DNA of 64,000 nt from assembly GCA_937978655.1 (NCBI GenBank), contig CALJUX010000071.1:1-64000 (forward strand), read 5' to 3'. This stretch comes from an uncultured Chromatiaceae bacterium (GTDB lineage Bacteria; Pseudomonadota; Gammaproteobacteria; Enterobacterales; Alteromonadaceae). Shown piece by piece: positions 32,574 through 41,567 of this stretch. Under the pieces are notes generated by a model, which was given only the letters and a program-made list of their open reading frames with translations, searched no databases and had not been told where the DNA came from. The stretch's first letter is position 1; every line of letters begins with the position of its first letter. Made by a program: the position numbers and the translations under genes.

Positions 32574-34130
32574 TTACAGCGCCGGAAAGGTGTAATGCGC
32601 GCCAATGCCAAGCGGAATACCCAAGGCCCAATACAGCAGCAGGAAACTACTCCATAACACCAGGAAACAAACCGAGAATGGCAGCATCAATGCGATGAGC
32701 GTGCCAATACCGGTCGATTTCACATACTTCTGACAAAACACCACGATGAGCGGGAAATATGGCATCAGTGGCGTAATGATGTTGGTTGACGAATCACCAA
32801 CCCGATAGGCGGCTTGGGTTAAATCTGGTGACACACCCAGCTCCATCAGCATCGGCACCATGATGGCGCCAATCAGTGCCCATTTTGCCGAGGCAGAGCC
32901 GACCAGTAAATTCACCGATGCGGTGAGGAACACTATCCCCACCAGCGTCACCCCCAGTGGCAGCGCCAGCTCTTTCAGTGCCAACGCACCTTTAATCGCC
33001 AATAAAGCGCCAAGGTTCGACTGGCCAAAAGCGTAAATAAACTGGGCACAGAAAAACGCCATCACAATGTAATAACCCATACCGGACATCGCTTTACTCA
33101 TGCCCTGGACTATTGCGCGGTGATTTTTCGCCGAGCCCGAGGCATAGCCATAGACCACACCCGGAATTAAGAAAAACACAAAGATAATGCCGACAATCGA
33201 CTGCATCAGCGGCGCGGTCGCGCTGGTTAACAGGCCGTCGGCACCGCGCCAGGCCGAATCTGAACCTGAGGCTGACCAAATCAGCAGCGCGCCTGATACC
33301 AGCATCGACACTGTGGCGTAGCGCAGGCCTTTACGCTCTGCGTCCGTGAGAGCGTCCAGCTTCGGCAGACTGGCCGGGTCACCGTCGACTTGGGTGTTTT
33401 TGAGCCGTGGTTCAATCACTTTGTCGGTGAGGAACCAACCGACCAGAATGATTAAAGCGGCGGAAGCGCTGGTGAAAAAGAAGTTATTCAGCGGATTAAT
33501 CGTCATGTCGGCAGCTGCCGGATGTGCAGATAAGCGCGCAGCGGCCTGGGTCAGGCCTGCCAACATCGGATCTAAACTGGACGGCACAAACAAACTGGCC
33601 GAAAAACCGCCAGAAACACCTGCAAAAGCGGCGGCGATACCTGCCAGCGGATGGCGGCCGGCGGCGTAGAAAATCACCGCACCGAGCGGTATCACCAGCA
33701 CATAACCGGCATCCACCGCGACATGGCTTAAAATGCCGACGGCAATTAACACCGGCGTCAGCAGCATTTTGGGCGTGACATTTAAAATGGAGCGAAGGCC
33801 TGCATTAATAAAACCGGTGTGTTCAGCCACACCTAACCCAAGCATCGCCACCAGCACCACGCCAAGCGGCGGAAAGCTGACAAAGGTACTGACCATCTTA
33901 CTCATAAAAGTGGTGAGTGCTGCACCATCTAACAAATCGACGATGACAATAGGTTTGCCGGTCCGCGGGTCGATTTCATTGAACTGCACACCGGACAAGG
34001 CCCAGGAAATCAGCCAGACGGCAAGCATAAATAACGCGAATAACACAGCGGGGTCGGGCAGTTTGTTGCCAGCGCGTTCAATCGCATCCAGGCTGCGCTG
34101 CAACCAGGGTTTAGTCGTTTCGGTGGACAT
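32574..34130 (-). CDS. AbgT family transporter
   Basis: An inner-membrane transporter of 518 residues with the AbgT fold: hydrophobic throughout, cytoplasmic N-terminus MSTETTKPWLQRSLDAIERA. Conserved family blocks are NKLPDPAVLFALFMLAVWL, PLGVVLVAMLGLGVAEHTGF and INPLNNFFFTSASA, then SSTNIITPLMPYFPLIVVFC. AbgT proteins import p-aminobenzoyl-glutamate or export sulfonamides; which one applies here is unknown. AAGGA precedes the ATG. It is transcribed alone, convergent with the ABC exporter. Confidence 0.92.
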   Translation of the reverse strand: MSTETTKPWLQRSLDAIERAGNKLPDPAVLFALFMLAVWLISWALSGVQFNEIDPRTGKPIVIVDLLDGAALTTFMSKMVSTFVSFPPLGVVLVAMLGLGVAEHTGFINAGLRSILNVTPKMLLTPVLIAVGILSHVAVDAGYVLVIPLGAVIFYAAGRHPLAGIAAAFAGVSGGFSASLFVPSSLDPMLAGLTQAAARLSAHPAAADMTINPLNNFFFTSASAALIILVGWFLTDKVIEPRLKNTQVDGDPASLPKLDALTDAERKGLRYATVSMLVSGALLIWSASGSDSAWRGADGLLTSATAPLMQSIVGIIFVFFLIPGVVYGYASGSAKNHRAIVQGMSKAMSGMGYYIVMAFFCAQFIYAFGQSNLGALLAIKGALALKELALPLGVTLVGIVFLTASVNLLVGSASAKWALIGAIMVPMLMELGVSPDLTQAAYRVGDSSTNIITPLMPYFPLIVVFCQKYVKSTGIGTLIALMLPFSVCFLVLWSSFLLLYWALGIPLGIGAHYTFPAL

Positions 34131-34253
34131 AGAGTTTCCTTATTGTTGTTAGTCAGCCGTTATAAAAGTTATCAGGCGGTGCTGGCAATCAGGAAAAAAC
34201 TGTATGGAGGTAAGGTTAAAACTGTATTTTGTCGGTTGTGCGGCGGCCGGGCA

Positions 34254-34277
34254 CAAAAAAGGGAACCGAAGCTCCCT
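34254..34277 (-). terminator. Terminator of metK
   Basis: On the minus strand, GGGAGC pairs with GTTCCC (one G-U) across a TTCG tetraloop, followed by TTTTTT. It lies 19 bases after the metK stop. Confidence 0.9.
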
Positions 34278-34295
34278 GTTTATCTGAGTCCTGAA

Positions 34296-35447
34296 TTACA
34301 GACCAGCCTCTGCACGCAGTGTGTCGGCTTTATTGGTCTGTTCCCACGGGAACTCGTTGCGGCCGAAGTGGCCATAGGCCGCAGTCGCCTTGTAGATTGG
34401 ACGCTCGAGGTCAAGCATCGCAATCAGGCCGGCCGGGCGCAGGTCAAAGTGGGCACGAATCAGTTTAATCAGCTGGTCTTCAGACAACTTGCTGGTGCCG
34501 AAAGTCTCAACGCTGATAGACGTAGGCTCTGCCACACCAATGGCATAAGACACCTGAATTTCACAGCGCTCAGCTAAGCCTGCAGCGACGATATTTTTCG
34601 CCACATAACGTGCAGCGTAGGCCGCTGAACGGTCAACTTTTGATGGGTCTTTACCAGAGAAAGCGCCACCGCCGTGACGGGCCATGCCGCCGTAGCTGTC
34701 AACGATGATTTTACGGCCAGTCAAACCACAATCGCCCATTGGGCCACCGATCACAAAACGGCCAGTCGGGTTGATGAAGAACTTGGTGCTCTGACGCAGC
34801 CACTCAGCCGGTAACACTGGCTTGATAATGTGTTCCATCACTGCTTCACGCAGGTCTTCAGTAGAAATGGTGTCGCAATGTTGAGTCGATAACACGACTG
34901 CATCGATACCAACTGGTTTGCCATTTTCGTAAATGAACGACAGCTGAGATTTGGCATCAGGGCGTAACCAAGGCAGTGTGCCGTCTTTACGCACTTTGGC
35001 TTGTTGTTGCACCAGACGGTGCGAATAAGTGATTGGGGCTGGCATCAGCACGTCGGTTTCATTGCTGGCGTAACCAAACATTAAACCCTGGTCGCCAGCG
35101 CCTTGATCTTTCGGGTCTTTTTTATCAACACCCTGGTTGATATCCGGAGATTGTTTACCGATGGCGCTTAACACAGCGCAGGAATTGGCATCAAAGCCCA
35201 TATCAGAATGCACATAACCGATTTCGCGGATAGTGCTGCGGGTCAGTTCTTCAATATCGACCCAGGCAGAAGTTGTGATTTCGCCACCGACCAGCACCAT
35301 GCCGGTTTTAACGAAGGTTTCACAGGCGACACGGGCTTTTGGGTCCTGTTCCAGGATGGCATCCAACACCGCATCAGAGATTTGGTCGGCGATTTTATCC
35401 GGATGTCCTTCAGAAACTGACTCAGAGGTAAAAATGTGTTGTGCCAT
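34296..35447 (-). CDS. metK: S-adenosylmethionine synthetase
   Basis: Makes S-adenosylmethionine from ATP and methionine. 383 residues, the usual length. Signature blocks: GHPDKIADQISDAVLDAILE near residue 15, KDQGAGDQGLMFGYA, GGPMGDCGLTGRKIIVDSYG and GGGAFSGKDPSKVDRSAAYA; the last two bind Mg2+ and phosphate. It is transcribed alone, divergent from tkt across a 364-bp region. A MetJ-like half-site is visible upstream but is not convincing (see the regulatory entry). Confidence 0.97.
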   Translation of the reverse strand: MAQHIFTSESVSEGHPDKIADQISDAVLDAILEQDPKARVACETFVKTGMVLVGGEITTSAWVDIEELTRSTIREIGYVHSDMGFDANSCAVLSAIGKQSPDINQGVDKKDPKDQGAGDQGLMFGYASNETDVLMPAPITYSHRLVQQQAKVRKDGTLPWLRPDAKSQLSFIYENGKPVGIDAVVLSTQHCDTISTEDLREAVMEHIIKPVLPAEWLRQSTKFFINPTGRFVIGGPMGDCGLTGRKIIVDSYGGMARHGGGAFSGKDPSKVDRSAAYAARYVAKNIVAAGLAERCEIQVSYAIGVAEPTSISVETFGTSKLSEDQLIKLIRAHFDLRPAGLIAMLDLERPIYKATAAYGHFGRNEFPWEQTNKADTLRAEAGL

Positions 35448-35811
35448 TCTAACTTATTCCAATGGGTTGGTTGTTTAAGCGCCAGGCGCCGGAAAATTGG
35501 GCTGCGTATTCTAGAGAAACAAATGGCAGTTTGCCATAGTTTTTTGCCGCCCGGACGTCTTTCTATCCGTTTTCTAAACATGACAGTACGGTGTATCGGA
35601 TGAACGGATCAAAACTTAAGGCAAACAGCATGGATCCGGTTTTATTCATTGCCAAGGGGGGCATGGTCTGGGAAAATAACGCAGAACCGATGCGACGCGT
35701 AAAATAAATTTGCCTGTTTATCAAAAAACACCATGACGCCAGCCGCAGCGTCACAGGCAACATAAAAAACCACTTGGATATGATTCCGATAATTCAGTAG
35801 CAGGAGTGACA
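35448..35811. promoter_or_regulatory. Divergent metK/tkt intergenic region
   Basis: This 364-bp stretch has no convincing gene. On the minus strand TAGAAT (35508-35513) is a plausible -10 for metK. A palindrome TGGCA/TGCCA (35524-35536) lies just upstream, and one octamer close to a MetJ box (GGACGTCT, 35553-35560) is present without a clear tandem partner. On the plus strand, CAGGAG (35801-35806) is the tkt ribosome-binding site. A 35-codon reading frame at 35600-35707 has no good start signal and I do not call it. Confidence 0.4.
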
Positions 35812-37809
35812 ATGCTGTCCCGCAAACAACTCGCCAACGCCATCCGCGCTTTAAGTATGGATGCAGTGCAAAAAGCCAAATCAGGCCACCCGGGCGCCCC
35901 AATGGGCATGGCGGATATCGCCGAAGTATTATGGCGTGATTTTTTAAAGCACAATCCACAAGACCCGCAGTGGGCCAACCGTGACCGCTTTGTGCTGTCT
36001 AATGGCCATGGCTCGATGTTGTTGTATTCGCTGTTGCATTTATCTGGTTACGACCTGTCCATCGAAGATTTAAAACAATTCCGTCAATTGCATTCACGCA
36101 CACCGGGCCACCCGGAATATGGTTATGCGCCAGGTGTGGAAACCACCACAGGCCCACTGGGGCAGGGCATCACTAATGCGGTCGGCATGGCGATTGCGGA
36201 AAAAGCACTGGCGGCACAGTTTAATCAGCCGGGCCACGCTATCATTGATCACTATACCTATGCGTTCCTCGGCGACGGCTGCCTGATGGAAGGTATTTCG
36301 CATGAAGCCTGCTCACTGGCCGGCACTTTAGGTCTTGGCAAACTCATCGCATTCTGGGATGACAATGGCATCTCGATTGATGGCCATGTTGAAGGCTGGT
36401 TCACCGACAATACCCCGGCGCGGTTTGAAGCCTATGGCTGGCATGTGATTGCCGGCGTCTATGGCCATGACGCGCAGGCTGTGGCTACAGCCATTCAGGC
36501 GGCACAGGCAGAAACCGGTAAACCTACATTAATTTGCTGCAAAACCATCATTGGTTATGGCTCACCGAATAAATCTGGCAGCCATGATTGCCACGGCGCG
36601 CCACTGGGCGATGCGGAAATCGCCGCTTCCCGTGAATTCCTGCAATGGCCGCATGCACCATTTGAAGTGCCGGCGGATATCTACGCGGCATGGGATGGCA
36701 AAACAAAAGGCGGTGCATTGCAACAAAGCTGGAATGAACAATTTGCTGCCTACGCCAAAGCGCATCCTGCACTGGCAACTGAACTGAAACGCCGCTTAAG
36801 CGGTGAATTGCCAGCCAACTGGAAAGCGGATTCAGACGCTTATATCGCCAAATTACAGGCGACACCAGCGGCCATTGCGAGCCGCAAAGCTTCACAAAAT
36901 GCGTTAAATGCTTATGGCCCGTTACTTCCTGAATTACTGGGTGGTTCGGCTGATTTGGCCGGTTCTAACCTGACCATCTGGTCTGGTTCGAAAGGCATCA
37001 GTGCGGAAGATGCCAGTGGCAACTACTTATATTACGGCGTACGTGAATTCGGTATGTCGGCCATCATGAACGGTATCGCTCTGCACGGCGGTTTTGTGCC
37101 ATACGGCGCGACTTTCCTGATGTTCATGGAATATGCCCGTAACGCAGTGCGCATGGCCGCCCTGATGAAGCAACGGGTGATTTTTGTCTATACCCACGAT
37201 TCGATTGGCCTCGGTGAAGACGGTCCAACGCACCAGCCGGTTGAGCAGCTGGCATCGCTGCGTGTGACGCCAAATCTGATGAACTGGCGTCCTTGTGACC
37301 AGGTTGAATCAGCAGTCGCCTGGCAAGCCGCGATTGAACGTACCGAAGGCCCAACCACGCTGATTTTCACCCGGCAGAATCTGGCGCAGCAAGCCCGCAC
37401 CGAAGCGCAGGTTGCTGCGATCCGCCGCGGTGGTTATGTGCTGAAAGACAGCGTCGGCACGCCGGATTTAATTATCATCGCGACCGGTTCAGAAGTGGAA
37501 CTGGCAATGCAGGCTGCAGCAAAACTGACTGACAGCGGCCATAAAGTCCGGGTGGTTTCTATGCCATCGACTGATGTGTTCGACGCCCAGGATGCCGCTT
37601 ATCGCGAAGCCGTGTTACCGGCAGCCGTAACTAAGCGCGTGGCGGTTGAAGCCTGTATCGTCGACAGCTGGTACAAATATGTGGGTCTGAACGGTAAAAT
37701 TATCGGCATGACCAGCTTTGGTGAATCAGCCCCGGCCGAGCAGTTGTTTGAATACTTCGGTATCACCACAGCTGCTGTTGTCGAAGCGGCCGAACAGCTA
37801 CTGGCGTAA
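35812..37809 (+). CDS. tkt: Transketolase
   Basis: Thiamine-diphosphate enzyme of the pentose phosphate pathway, 665 residues. N-terminal LANAIRALSMDAVQKAKSGH with PGAPMGMAD. The TPP-binding motif is in FLGDGCLMEGISHEACSLAG through GKLIAFWDDNGISIDG. The pyrimidine domain holds YTHDSIGLGEDGPTHQPVEQ, and the C-terminal domain holds VRVVSMPSTDVFDAQD. AGGAG at 35802-35806 sits 5 bases before ATG 35812; the upstream GTG at 35806 overlaps that site and is rejected. It ends at a terminator, so the following epd has its own promoter or depends on readthrough. Confidence 0.96.
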   Translation: MLSRKQLANAIRALSMDAVQKAKSGHPGAPMGMADIAEVLWRDFLKHNPQDPQWANRDRFVLSNGHGSMLLYSLLHLSGYDLSIEDLKQFRQLHSRTPGHPEYGYAPGVETTTGPLGQGITNAVGMAIAEKALAAQFNQPGHAIIDHYTYAFLGDGCLMEGISHEACSLAGTLGLGKLIAFWDDNGISIDGHVEGWFTDNTPARFEAYGWHVIAGVYGHDAQAVATAIQAAQAETGKPTLICCKTIIGYGSPNKSGSHDCHGAPLGDAEIAASREFLQWPHAPFEVPADIYAAWDGKTKGGALQQSWNEQFAAYAKAHPALATELKRRLSGELPANWKADSDAYIAKLQATPAAIASRKASQNALNAYGPLLPELLGGSADLAGSNLTIWSGSKGISAEDASGNYLYYGVREFGMSAIMNGIALHGGFVPYGATFLMFMEYARNAVRMAALMKQRVIFVYTHDSIGLGEDGPTHQPVEQLASLRVTPNLMNWRPCDQVESAVAWQAAIERTEGPTTLIFTRQNLAQQARTEAQVAAIRRGGYVLKDSVGTPDLIIIATGSEVELAMQAAAKLTDSGHKVRVVSMPSTDVFDAQDAAYREAVLPAAVTKRVAVEACIVDSWYKYVGLNGKIIGMTSFGESAPAEQLFEYFGITTAAVVEAAEQLLA

Positions 37810-37825
37810 GTGGTACTTTGAATGC

Positions 37826-37852
37826 AAAAGGGGCTTGGTGCCCCTTTTGTTT
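37826..37852 (+). terminator. Terminator of tkt
   Basis: AAAAGGGGC pairs with GCCCCTTTT around TTGGT; TTTTGTTT follows. It lies 35 bases before the epd start. Confidence 0.88.
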
Positions 37853-37886
37853 AACTTCGTGACAGGTCAGACAGGTAACAGCGCTC

Positions 37887-40130
37887 ATGACAATCCGGAT
37901 CGCGATCAATGGGTTTGGCCGAATCGGCCGTAACATTGTCCGCGCCATTTTTGAACAGCATTTACAAGACGAAGTGCAGGTGGTCGCCATTAATGAATTG
38001 GCCGAAGCCCGTGGTATCGCCCATTTATTAAAATACGATTCCAGCCACGGCCGTTTTGCTACTTCAGTCACGCTTGATGGCGAGCAGTTAGTGGTCGGTG
38101 GACAACGGATTGAACTGCTGCATCAGCCAGATCCGGCGTTGCTGCCCTGGCAACGGCTGCAGATCGATTTAGTGCTGGAATGTACCGGCGTGTTTGGCAG
38201 CCGCGCTGATGCGATGAAACATCTCGAGGCCGGTGCCGGCAAAGTGTTGTTTTCCCATCCGGCCGGTGCAGACATTGACGCGACGGTGATTTATGGCGTC
38301 AACCATCAGCAACTGAATGCAACGATGCGGGTAGTTTCCGCTGGCTCTTGCACCACAAACTGCATTGTGCCGGTGCTCAGCGTGCTGGACAGCACTTTTG
38401 GCGTAGAAAGCGGCACTATCACCACTATTCATGCGTCCATGCACGACCAGCAGGTGATAGACGCTTATCATCCCGATTTACGCCGCACCCGCGCGGCCAG
38501 CGAATCTATCATTCCGGTGGATACCAAACTCGCGCGTGGTATTGAACGCATCATGCCGCATCTGGCCGGTCGGTTCGAAGCCATTGCGGTGCGCGTCCCG
38601 ACGTTAAATGTGACGGCGATGGATTTGTCGGTCACGCTGCATCAGGATGTCACTGTCGAAGACGTGAACGCGGTCCTGCGGCAAGCGCGGTTATCTCTAC
38701 CTGGCATTTTGGACTACACCGAAGAACCATTGGTTTCCGTTGATTTTAACCATGATCCGCATTCTTGCATTGTGGACGGCTCGCAAACCCGGGTCAGCCA
38801 CAAACGCTTAGTGAAATGCCTGGTCTGGTGTGACAACGAATGGGGCTTTGCCAACCGCATGATCGACACCGCCCGCGCCATGATGCTCTGTCATGAGCGT
38901 GGCCTGTGCGCAAAACCACAGTATTCAAATCAACAGAAGGAGATTGTCATGTCCGTGATTAAAATGGCTGATTTAGATTTAGCCGGCAAACGCGTGTTAA
39001 TCCGCGAAGATTTAAACGTGCCGGTAAAAAACGGTGTTGTGACTTCAGATGCGCGTTTACGCGCCGCGTTACCAACCATTGAACTCGCGCTGACCAAAGG
39101 CGCCAAAGTCATGGTGTGCTCCCACTTAGGCCGGCCGGAAGAAGGTGTTTATGCCGAAGAATTTTCAATGCAGCCGGTGGTCGATTACCTGAAAAATGCA
39201 TTAAATGCACCGGTTCGGCTGGCAAAAGACTATTTGCAGGGTATTGAAGTTGCCGCTGGTGAAGTGGTGGTATTTGAAAACGTGCGCTTTAACAAAGGTG
39301 AAGGCAAGAATGATGAAACCTTGTCAAAACAGTTAGCAGCGCTTTGTGATGTGTTTGTGATGGATGCCTTTGGCACCGCGCACCGGGCGCAAGCAACCAC
39401 GCATGGCGTGGCAAAGTTCGCGCCTGTCGCTTGTGCCGGTCCGTTGCTGGCCGCTGAACTTGAAGCTTTAGCTGCAGCGCTGAAAAATCCGAAGCGGCCG
39501 CTGGTGGCGATTGTGGGCGGGTCAAAAGTGTCGACGAAACTGACAGTGCTGGAGTCGCTGTCCGGTATCGTCGATCAACTGGTCGTCGGTGGTGGTATTG
39601 CCAATACTTTTATCGCCGCAACCGGCGCGACGGTTGGCAAATCTTTATATGAAGCTGATTTAATTGCGGAAGCGCAGCGTCTGATGGCCGCCGCCAAGGC
39701 CAACGGCGGCAATATTCCGGTGCCGACCGACGTGGTGACCGGCAAAGCCTTTGCCGAAGACACCCCGGCAAGCCTGAAAGCGGTCGGTGATATCGCCGCC
39801 GATGACATGATTTTTGACATCGGCCCGGACAGCACTGCCGCGCTGGTTGAGATCTTAAAAACTGCCGGAACTATTGTCTGGAATGGTCCGGTTGGCGTGT
39901 TTGAATTTGCCCAGTTTGAGGCAGGTACCAAAGCCATTGCTGAGGCCATTGCGCAAAGTGATGCGTTCAGTATTGCTGGTGGTGGTGACACCCTGGCCGC
40001 TATCGACAAGTATGGTGTTGCTGAACAAATCTCCTATATTTCTACCGGTGGCGGTGCTTTCCTTGAGTTCTTAGAGGGAAAAACCTTGCCAGCAGTTGAA
40101 ATTCTTGAACAACGCGGCAAAAGCGCGTAA
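37887..40130 (+). CDS. epd: Erythrose-4-phosphate dehydrogenase, open in frame into pgk (747 codons)
   Basis: The first ~338 residues are an Epd/GapB dehydrogenase that oxidises erythrose-4-phosphate for pyridoxal phosphate synthesis. The NAD site INGFGRIGRNIVRAIF opens at residue 7, the catalytic Cys155 is in SAGSCTTNC, and substrate blocks are HASMHDQQVIDAYHPDLRR and WCDNEWGFANRMIDTARAMM. E. coli Epd ends just after this last block. Here no stop follows: about 16 linker residues (CHERGLCAKPQYSNQQ) lead without interruption into phosphoglycerate kinase. Either epd has lost its stop and a 747-residue Epd-Pgk fusion is made, or one base is wrong in the assembly; a TGA exists in another frame in this linker. 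The start at 37887 has only a weak ribosome-binding site. Confidence 0.85.
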   Translation: MTIRIAINGFGRIGRNIVRAIFEQHLQDEVQVVAINELAEARGIAHLLKYDSSHGRFATSVTLDGEQLVVGGQRIELLHQPDPALLPWQRLQIDLVLECTGVFGSRADAMKHLEAGAGKVLFSHPAGADIDATVIYGVNHQQLNATMRVVSAGSCTTNCIVPVLSVLDSTFGVESGTITTIHASMHDQQVIDAYHPDLRRTRAASESIIPVDTKLARGIERIMPHLAGRFEAIAVRVPTLNVTAMDLSVTLHQDVTVEDVNAVLRQARLSLPGILDYTEEPLVSVDFNHDPHSCIVDGSQTRVSHKRLVKCLVWCDNEWGFANRMIDTARAMMLCHERGLCAKPQYSNQQKEIVMSVIKMADLDLAGKRVLIREDLNVPVKNGVVTSDARLRAALPTIELALTKGAKVMVCSHLGRPEEGVYAEEFSMQPVVDYLKNALNAPVRLAKDYLQGIEVAAGEVVVFENVRFNKGEGKNDETLSKQLAALCDVFVMDAFGTAHRAQATTHGVAKFAPVACAGPLLAAELEALAAALKNPKRPLVAIVGGSKVSTKLTVLESLSGIVDQLVVGGGIANTFIAATGATVGKSLYEADLIAEAQRLMAAAKANGGNIPVPTDVVTGKAFAEDTPASLKAVGDIAADDMIFDIGPDSTAALVEILKTAGTIVWNGPVGVFEFAQFEAGTKAIAEAIAQSDAFSIAGGGDTLAAIDKYGVAEQISYISTGGGAFLEFLEGKTLPAVEILEQRGKSA
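38949..40130 (+). CDS. pgk: Phosphoglycerate kinase
   Basis: Glycolysis and gluconeogenesis: transfers phosphate between 1,3-bisphosphoglycerate and ADP. 393 residues from ATG 38949. Blocks: LIREDLNVPVKNGVVTSDAR, VCSHLGRPEEGVYAEEFSM, VVFENVRFNKGEGKND, VAIVGGSKVSTKLTVLESL, and the nucleotide-binding GGGDTLAAIDKYGV near the end. AAGGAG at 38937-38942 lies 6 bases before this ATG, so free Pgk is very probably made, even though the codons upstream are in the same frame and open back to the epd start. Confidence 0.96.
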   Translation: MSVIKMADLDLAGKRVLIREDLNVPVKNGVVTSDARLRAALPTIELALTKGAKVMVCSHLGRPEEGVYAEEFSMQPVVDYLKNALNAPVRLAKDYLQGIEVAAGEVVVFENVRFNKGEGKNDETLSKQLAALCDVFVMDAFGTAHRAQATTHGVAKFAPVACAGPLLAAELEALAAALKNPKRPLVAIVGGSKVSTKLTVLESLSGIVDQLVVGGGIANTFIAATGATVGKSLYEADLIAEAQRLMAAAKANGGNIPVPTDVVTGKAFAEDTPASLKAVGDIAADDMIFDIGPDSTAALVEILKTAGTIVWNGPVGVFEFAQFEAGTKAIAEAIAQSDAFSIAGGGDTLAAIDKYGVAEQISYISTGGGAFLEFLEGKTLPAVEILEQRGKSA

Positions 40131-40197
40131 AAATGATGTTATAAAACAGTCTGTTCGCCGAAACATATTCTAAGCCGGCAGATCATGACCGGCAAAA

Positions 40198-40216
40198 CCG
40201 GCGCAAAAAGCGCCGG
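40198..40216 (+). repeat. Stem-loop in the pgk-fba intergenic region
   Basis: CCGGCGC (40198-40204) pairs perfectly with GCGCCGG (40210-40216) around AAAAA. No T-run follows, so it is not a clear terminator. It lies 47 bases before the fba start and may mark an mRNA processing or attenuation site. Confidence 0.5.
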
Positions 40217-40262
40217 GTTCGGTGACAGCTCTGAAACTTACCCTACAAAAAGTGAGGATTTC

Positions 40263-41327
40263 ATGGCTCTTATTTCGTTACGTCAAATGTTGGACCACGC
40301 CGCAGAATTTGGTTACGGCGTGCCAGCGTTCAACGTCAACAATCTTGAACAGATGCGCGCAATCATGCTGGCGGCCGATGCAACGGACAGCCCGGTGATA
40401 GTGCAGGCGTCTGCCGGTGCACGTAAATATGCCGGCGCGCCATTCCTGCGACATCTGATCCTAGCGGCAGTGGAAGAATTTCCACACATTCCGGTGGTGA
40501 TGCATCAGGACCACGGTACGTCCCCCGCGGTATGTCAGCAATCTATTCAACTTGGTTTTTCTTCGGTCATGATGGATGGTTCATTGCGTGCAGACGGCAA
40601 AACGCCTGCTGACTACGACTATAACGTTGATGTAACGCGTCGTGTTGTCGAAATGGCGCATGCCTGCGGTGTTTCAGTTGAAGGTGAGTTAGGTTGTCTG
40701 GGGTCATTGGAAACTGGCGCAGCTGGTGAAGAAGATGGTATCGGCGCTGATTGCGTGTTAAGCCATGACCAGATGCTGACCGATCCGGAAGAGGCTGCAC
40801 AATTTGTCAAAGCCACCGGCGTTGATGCACTGGCCATCGCGTGTGGGACATCACATGGAGCTTATAAATTCAGTCGCCCGCCAACAGACGATATTCTGGC
40901 GATTGACCGGATTAAAGCCATTCATGCCCGGATCCCCGATACGCATCTGGTGATGCATGGTTCGAGCTCAGTACCACAGGATTGGCTGGCCGTAATTAAT
41001 GAATACGGCGGCGCAATTCCGGAAACTTATGGCGTACCAGTCGAACAAATTCAGCAGGGGATTAAATTTGGCGTGCGTAAAATCAACATTGACACTGATT
41101 TACGTTTAGCTTCAACCGGGGCCATCCGTCGTTTCATGGCGCAGCACCCGGCAGAGTTTGATCCGCGCAAGTATTTGCAGGAATCTGTCAAAGCCATGAT
41201 GGAGATCTGTAAAGACCGCTACCAGGCATTTGGTTGTGCCGGGCAGGGGTCGAAAATCAAAGCCATTTCGCTGGAAAAAATGGTGAAGTTGTATGATTCG
41301 GGCAAATTGACCCCGAACATAAAATAA
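40263..41327 (+). CDS. fba: Fructose-bisphosphate aldolase, class II
   Basis: Zinc-dependent aldolase that joins or splits fructose-1,6-bisphosphate. 354 residues, matching the longer Calvin-type class II enzymes. Visible: LRQMLDHAAEFGYGVPAFNV at the N-terminus, HQDHGTSPAVCQQSIQLGFS (first metal-binding His), VSVEGELGCLGSLETG, GTSHGAYKF and MHGSSSVPQDWLAVINEYGG. The ATG at 40263 follows a GAGG site; the frame stays open upstream to 40185, but those residues are not family-like. This closes the tkt-epd-pgk-fba run seen in E. coli. Confidence 0.96.
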   Translation: MALISLRQMLDHAAEFGYGVPAFNVNNLEQMRAIMLAADATDSPVIVQASAGARKYAGAPFLRHLILAAVEEFPHIPVVMHQDHGTSPAVCQQSIQLGFSSVMMDGSLRADGKTPADYDYNVDVTRRVVEMAHACGVSVEGELGCLGSLETGAAGEEDGIGADCVLSHDQMLTDPEEAAQFVKATGVDALAIACGTSHGAYKFSRPPTDDILAIDRIKAIHARIPDTHLVMHGSSSVPQDWLAVINEYGGAIPETYGVPVEQIQQGIKFGVRKINIDTDLRLASTGAIRRFMAQHPAEFDPRKYLQESVKAMMEICKDRYQAFGCAGQGSKIKAISLEKMVKLYDSGKLTPNIK

Positions 41328-41443
41328 GCAGAAAAATGAATGTTCTATTAAATATTTACGACAGAAATTTAAGAGACACATTCGGGCTAAATCTGTAAGC
41401 AGATACTGCAGTAAAACAGCGCTGTCAGGCTGTGGTTGTTATA

Positions 41444-41472
41444 TTGACAACCATTGTTTTTGCTGCAATGAT
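41444..41472 (+). promoter_or_regulatory. Sigma-70 promoter of the TonB2 operon
   Basis: TTGACA (41444-41449) is a perfect -35, followed after 17 bases by AATGAT (41467-41472), 4 of 6 matches to the -10 consensus. The first gene starts 96 bases downstream. No Fur-box-like sequence is evident nearby. Confidence 0.6.
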
Positions 41473-41567
41473 GCGGGCGGTTTACCCTCTAACCAGGTCA
41501 TTCTTTTTTACAAGTTTGACCTTTCAAAATACAGGTTACGTTAATCAGCAATTATTGGTTGGGAACT

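Noticed and set aside
35553..35568. MetJ-like octamer upstream of metK
   Set aside because: One octamer is close to the met box, but the neighbouring octamers do not match, and MetJ normally needs at least two in tandem.
35600..35707. 35-codon frame upstream of tkt
   Set aside because: No convincing ribosome-binding site, no recognisable sequence, and it lies in a divergent promoter region.
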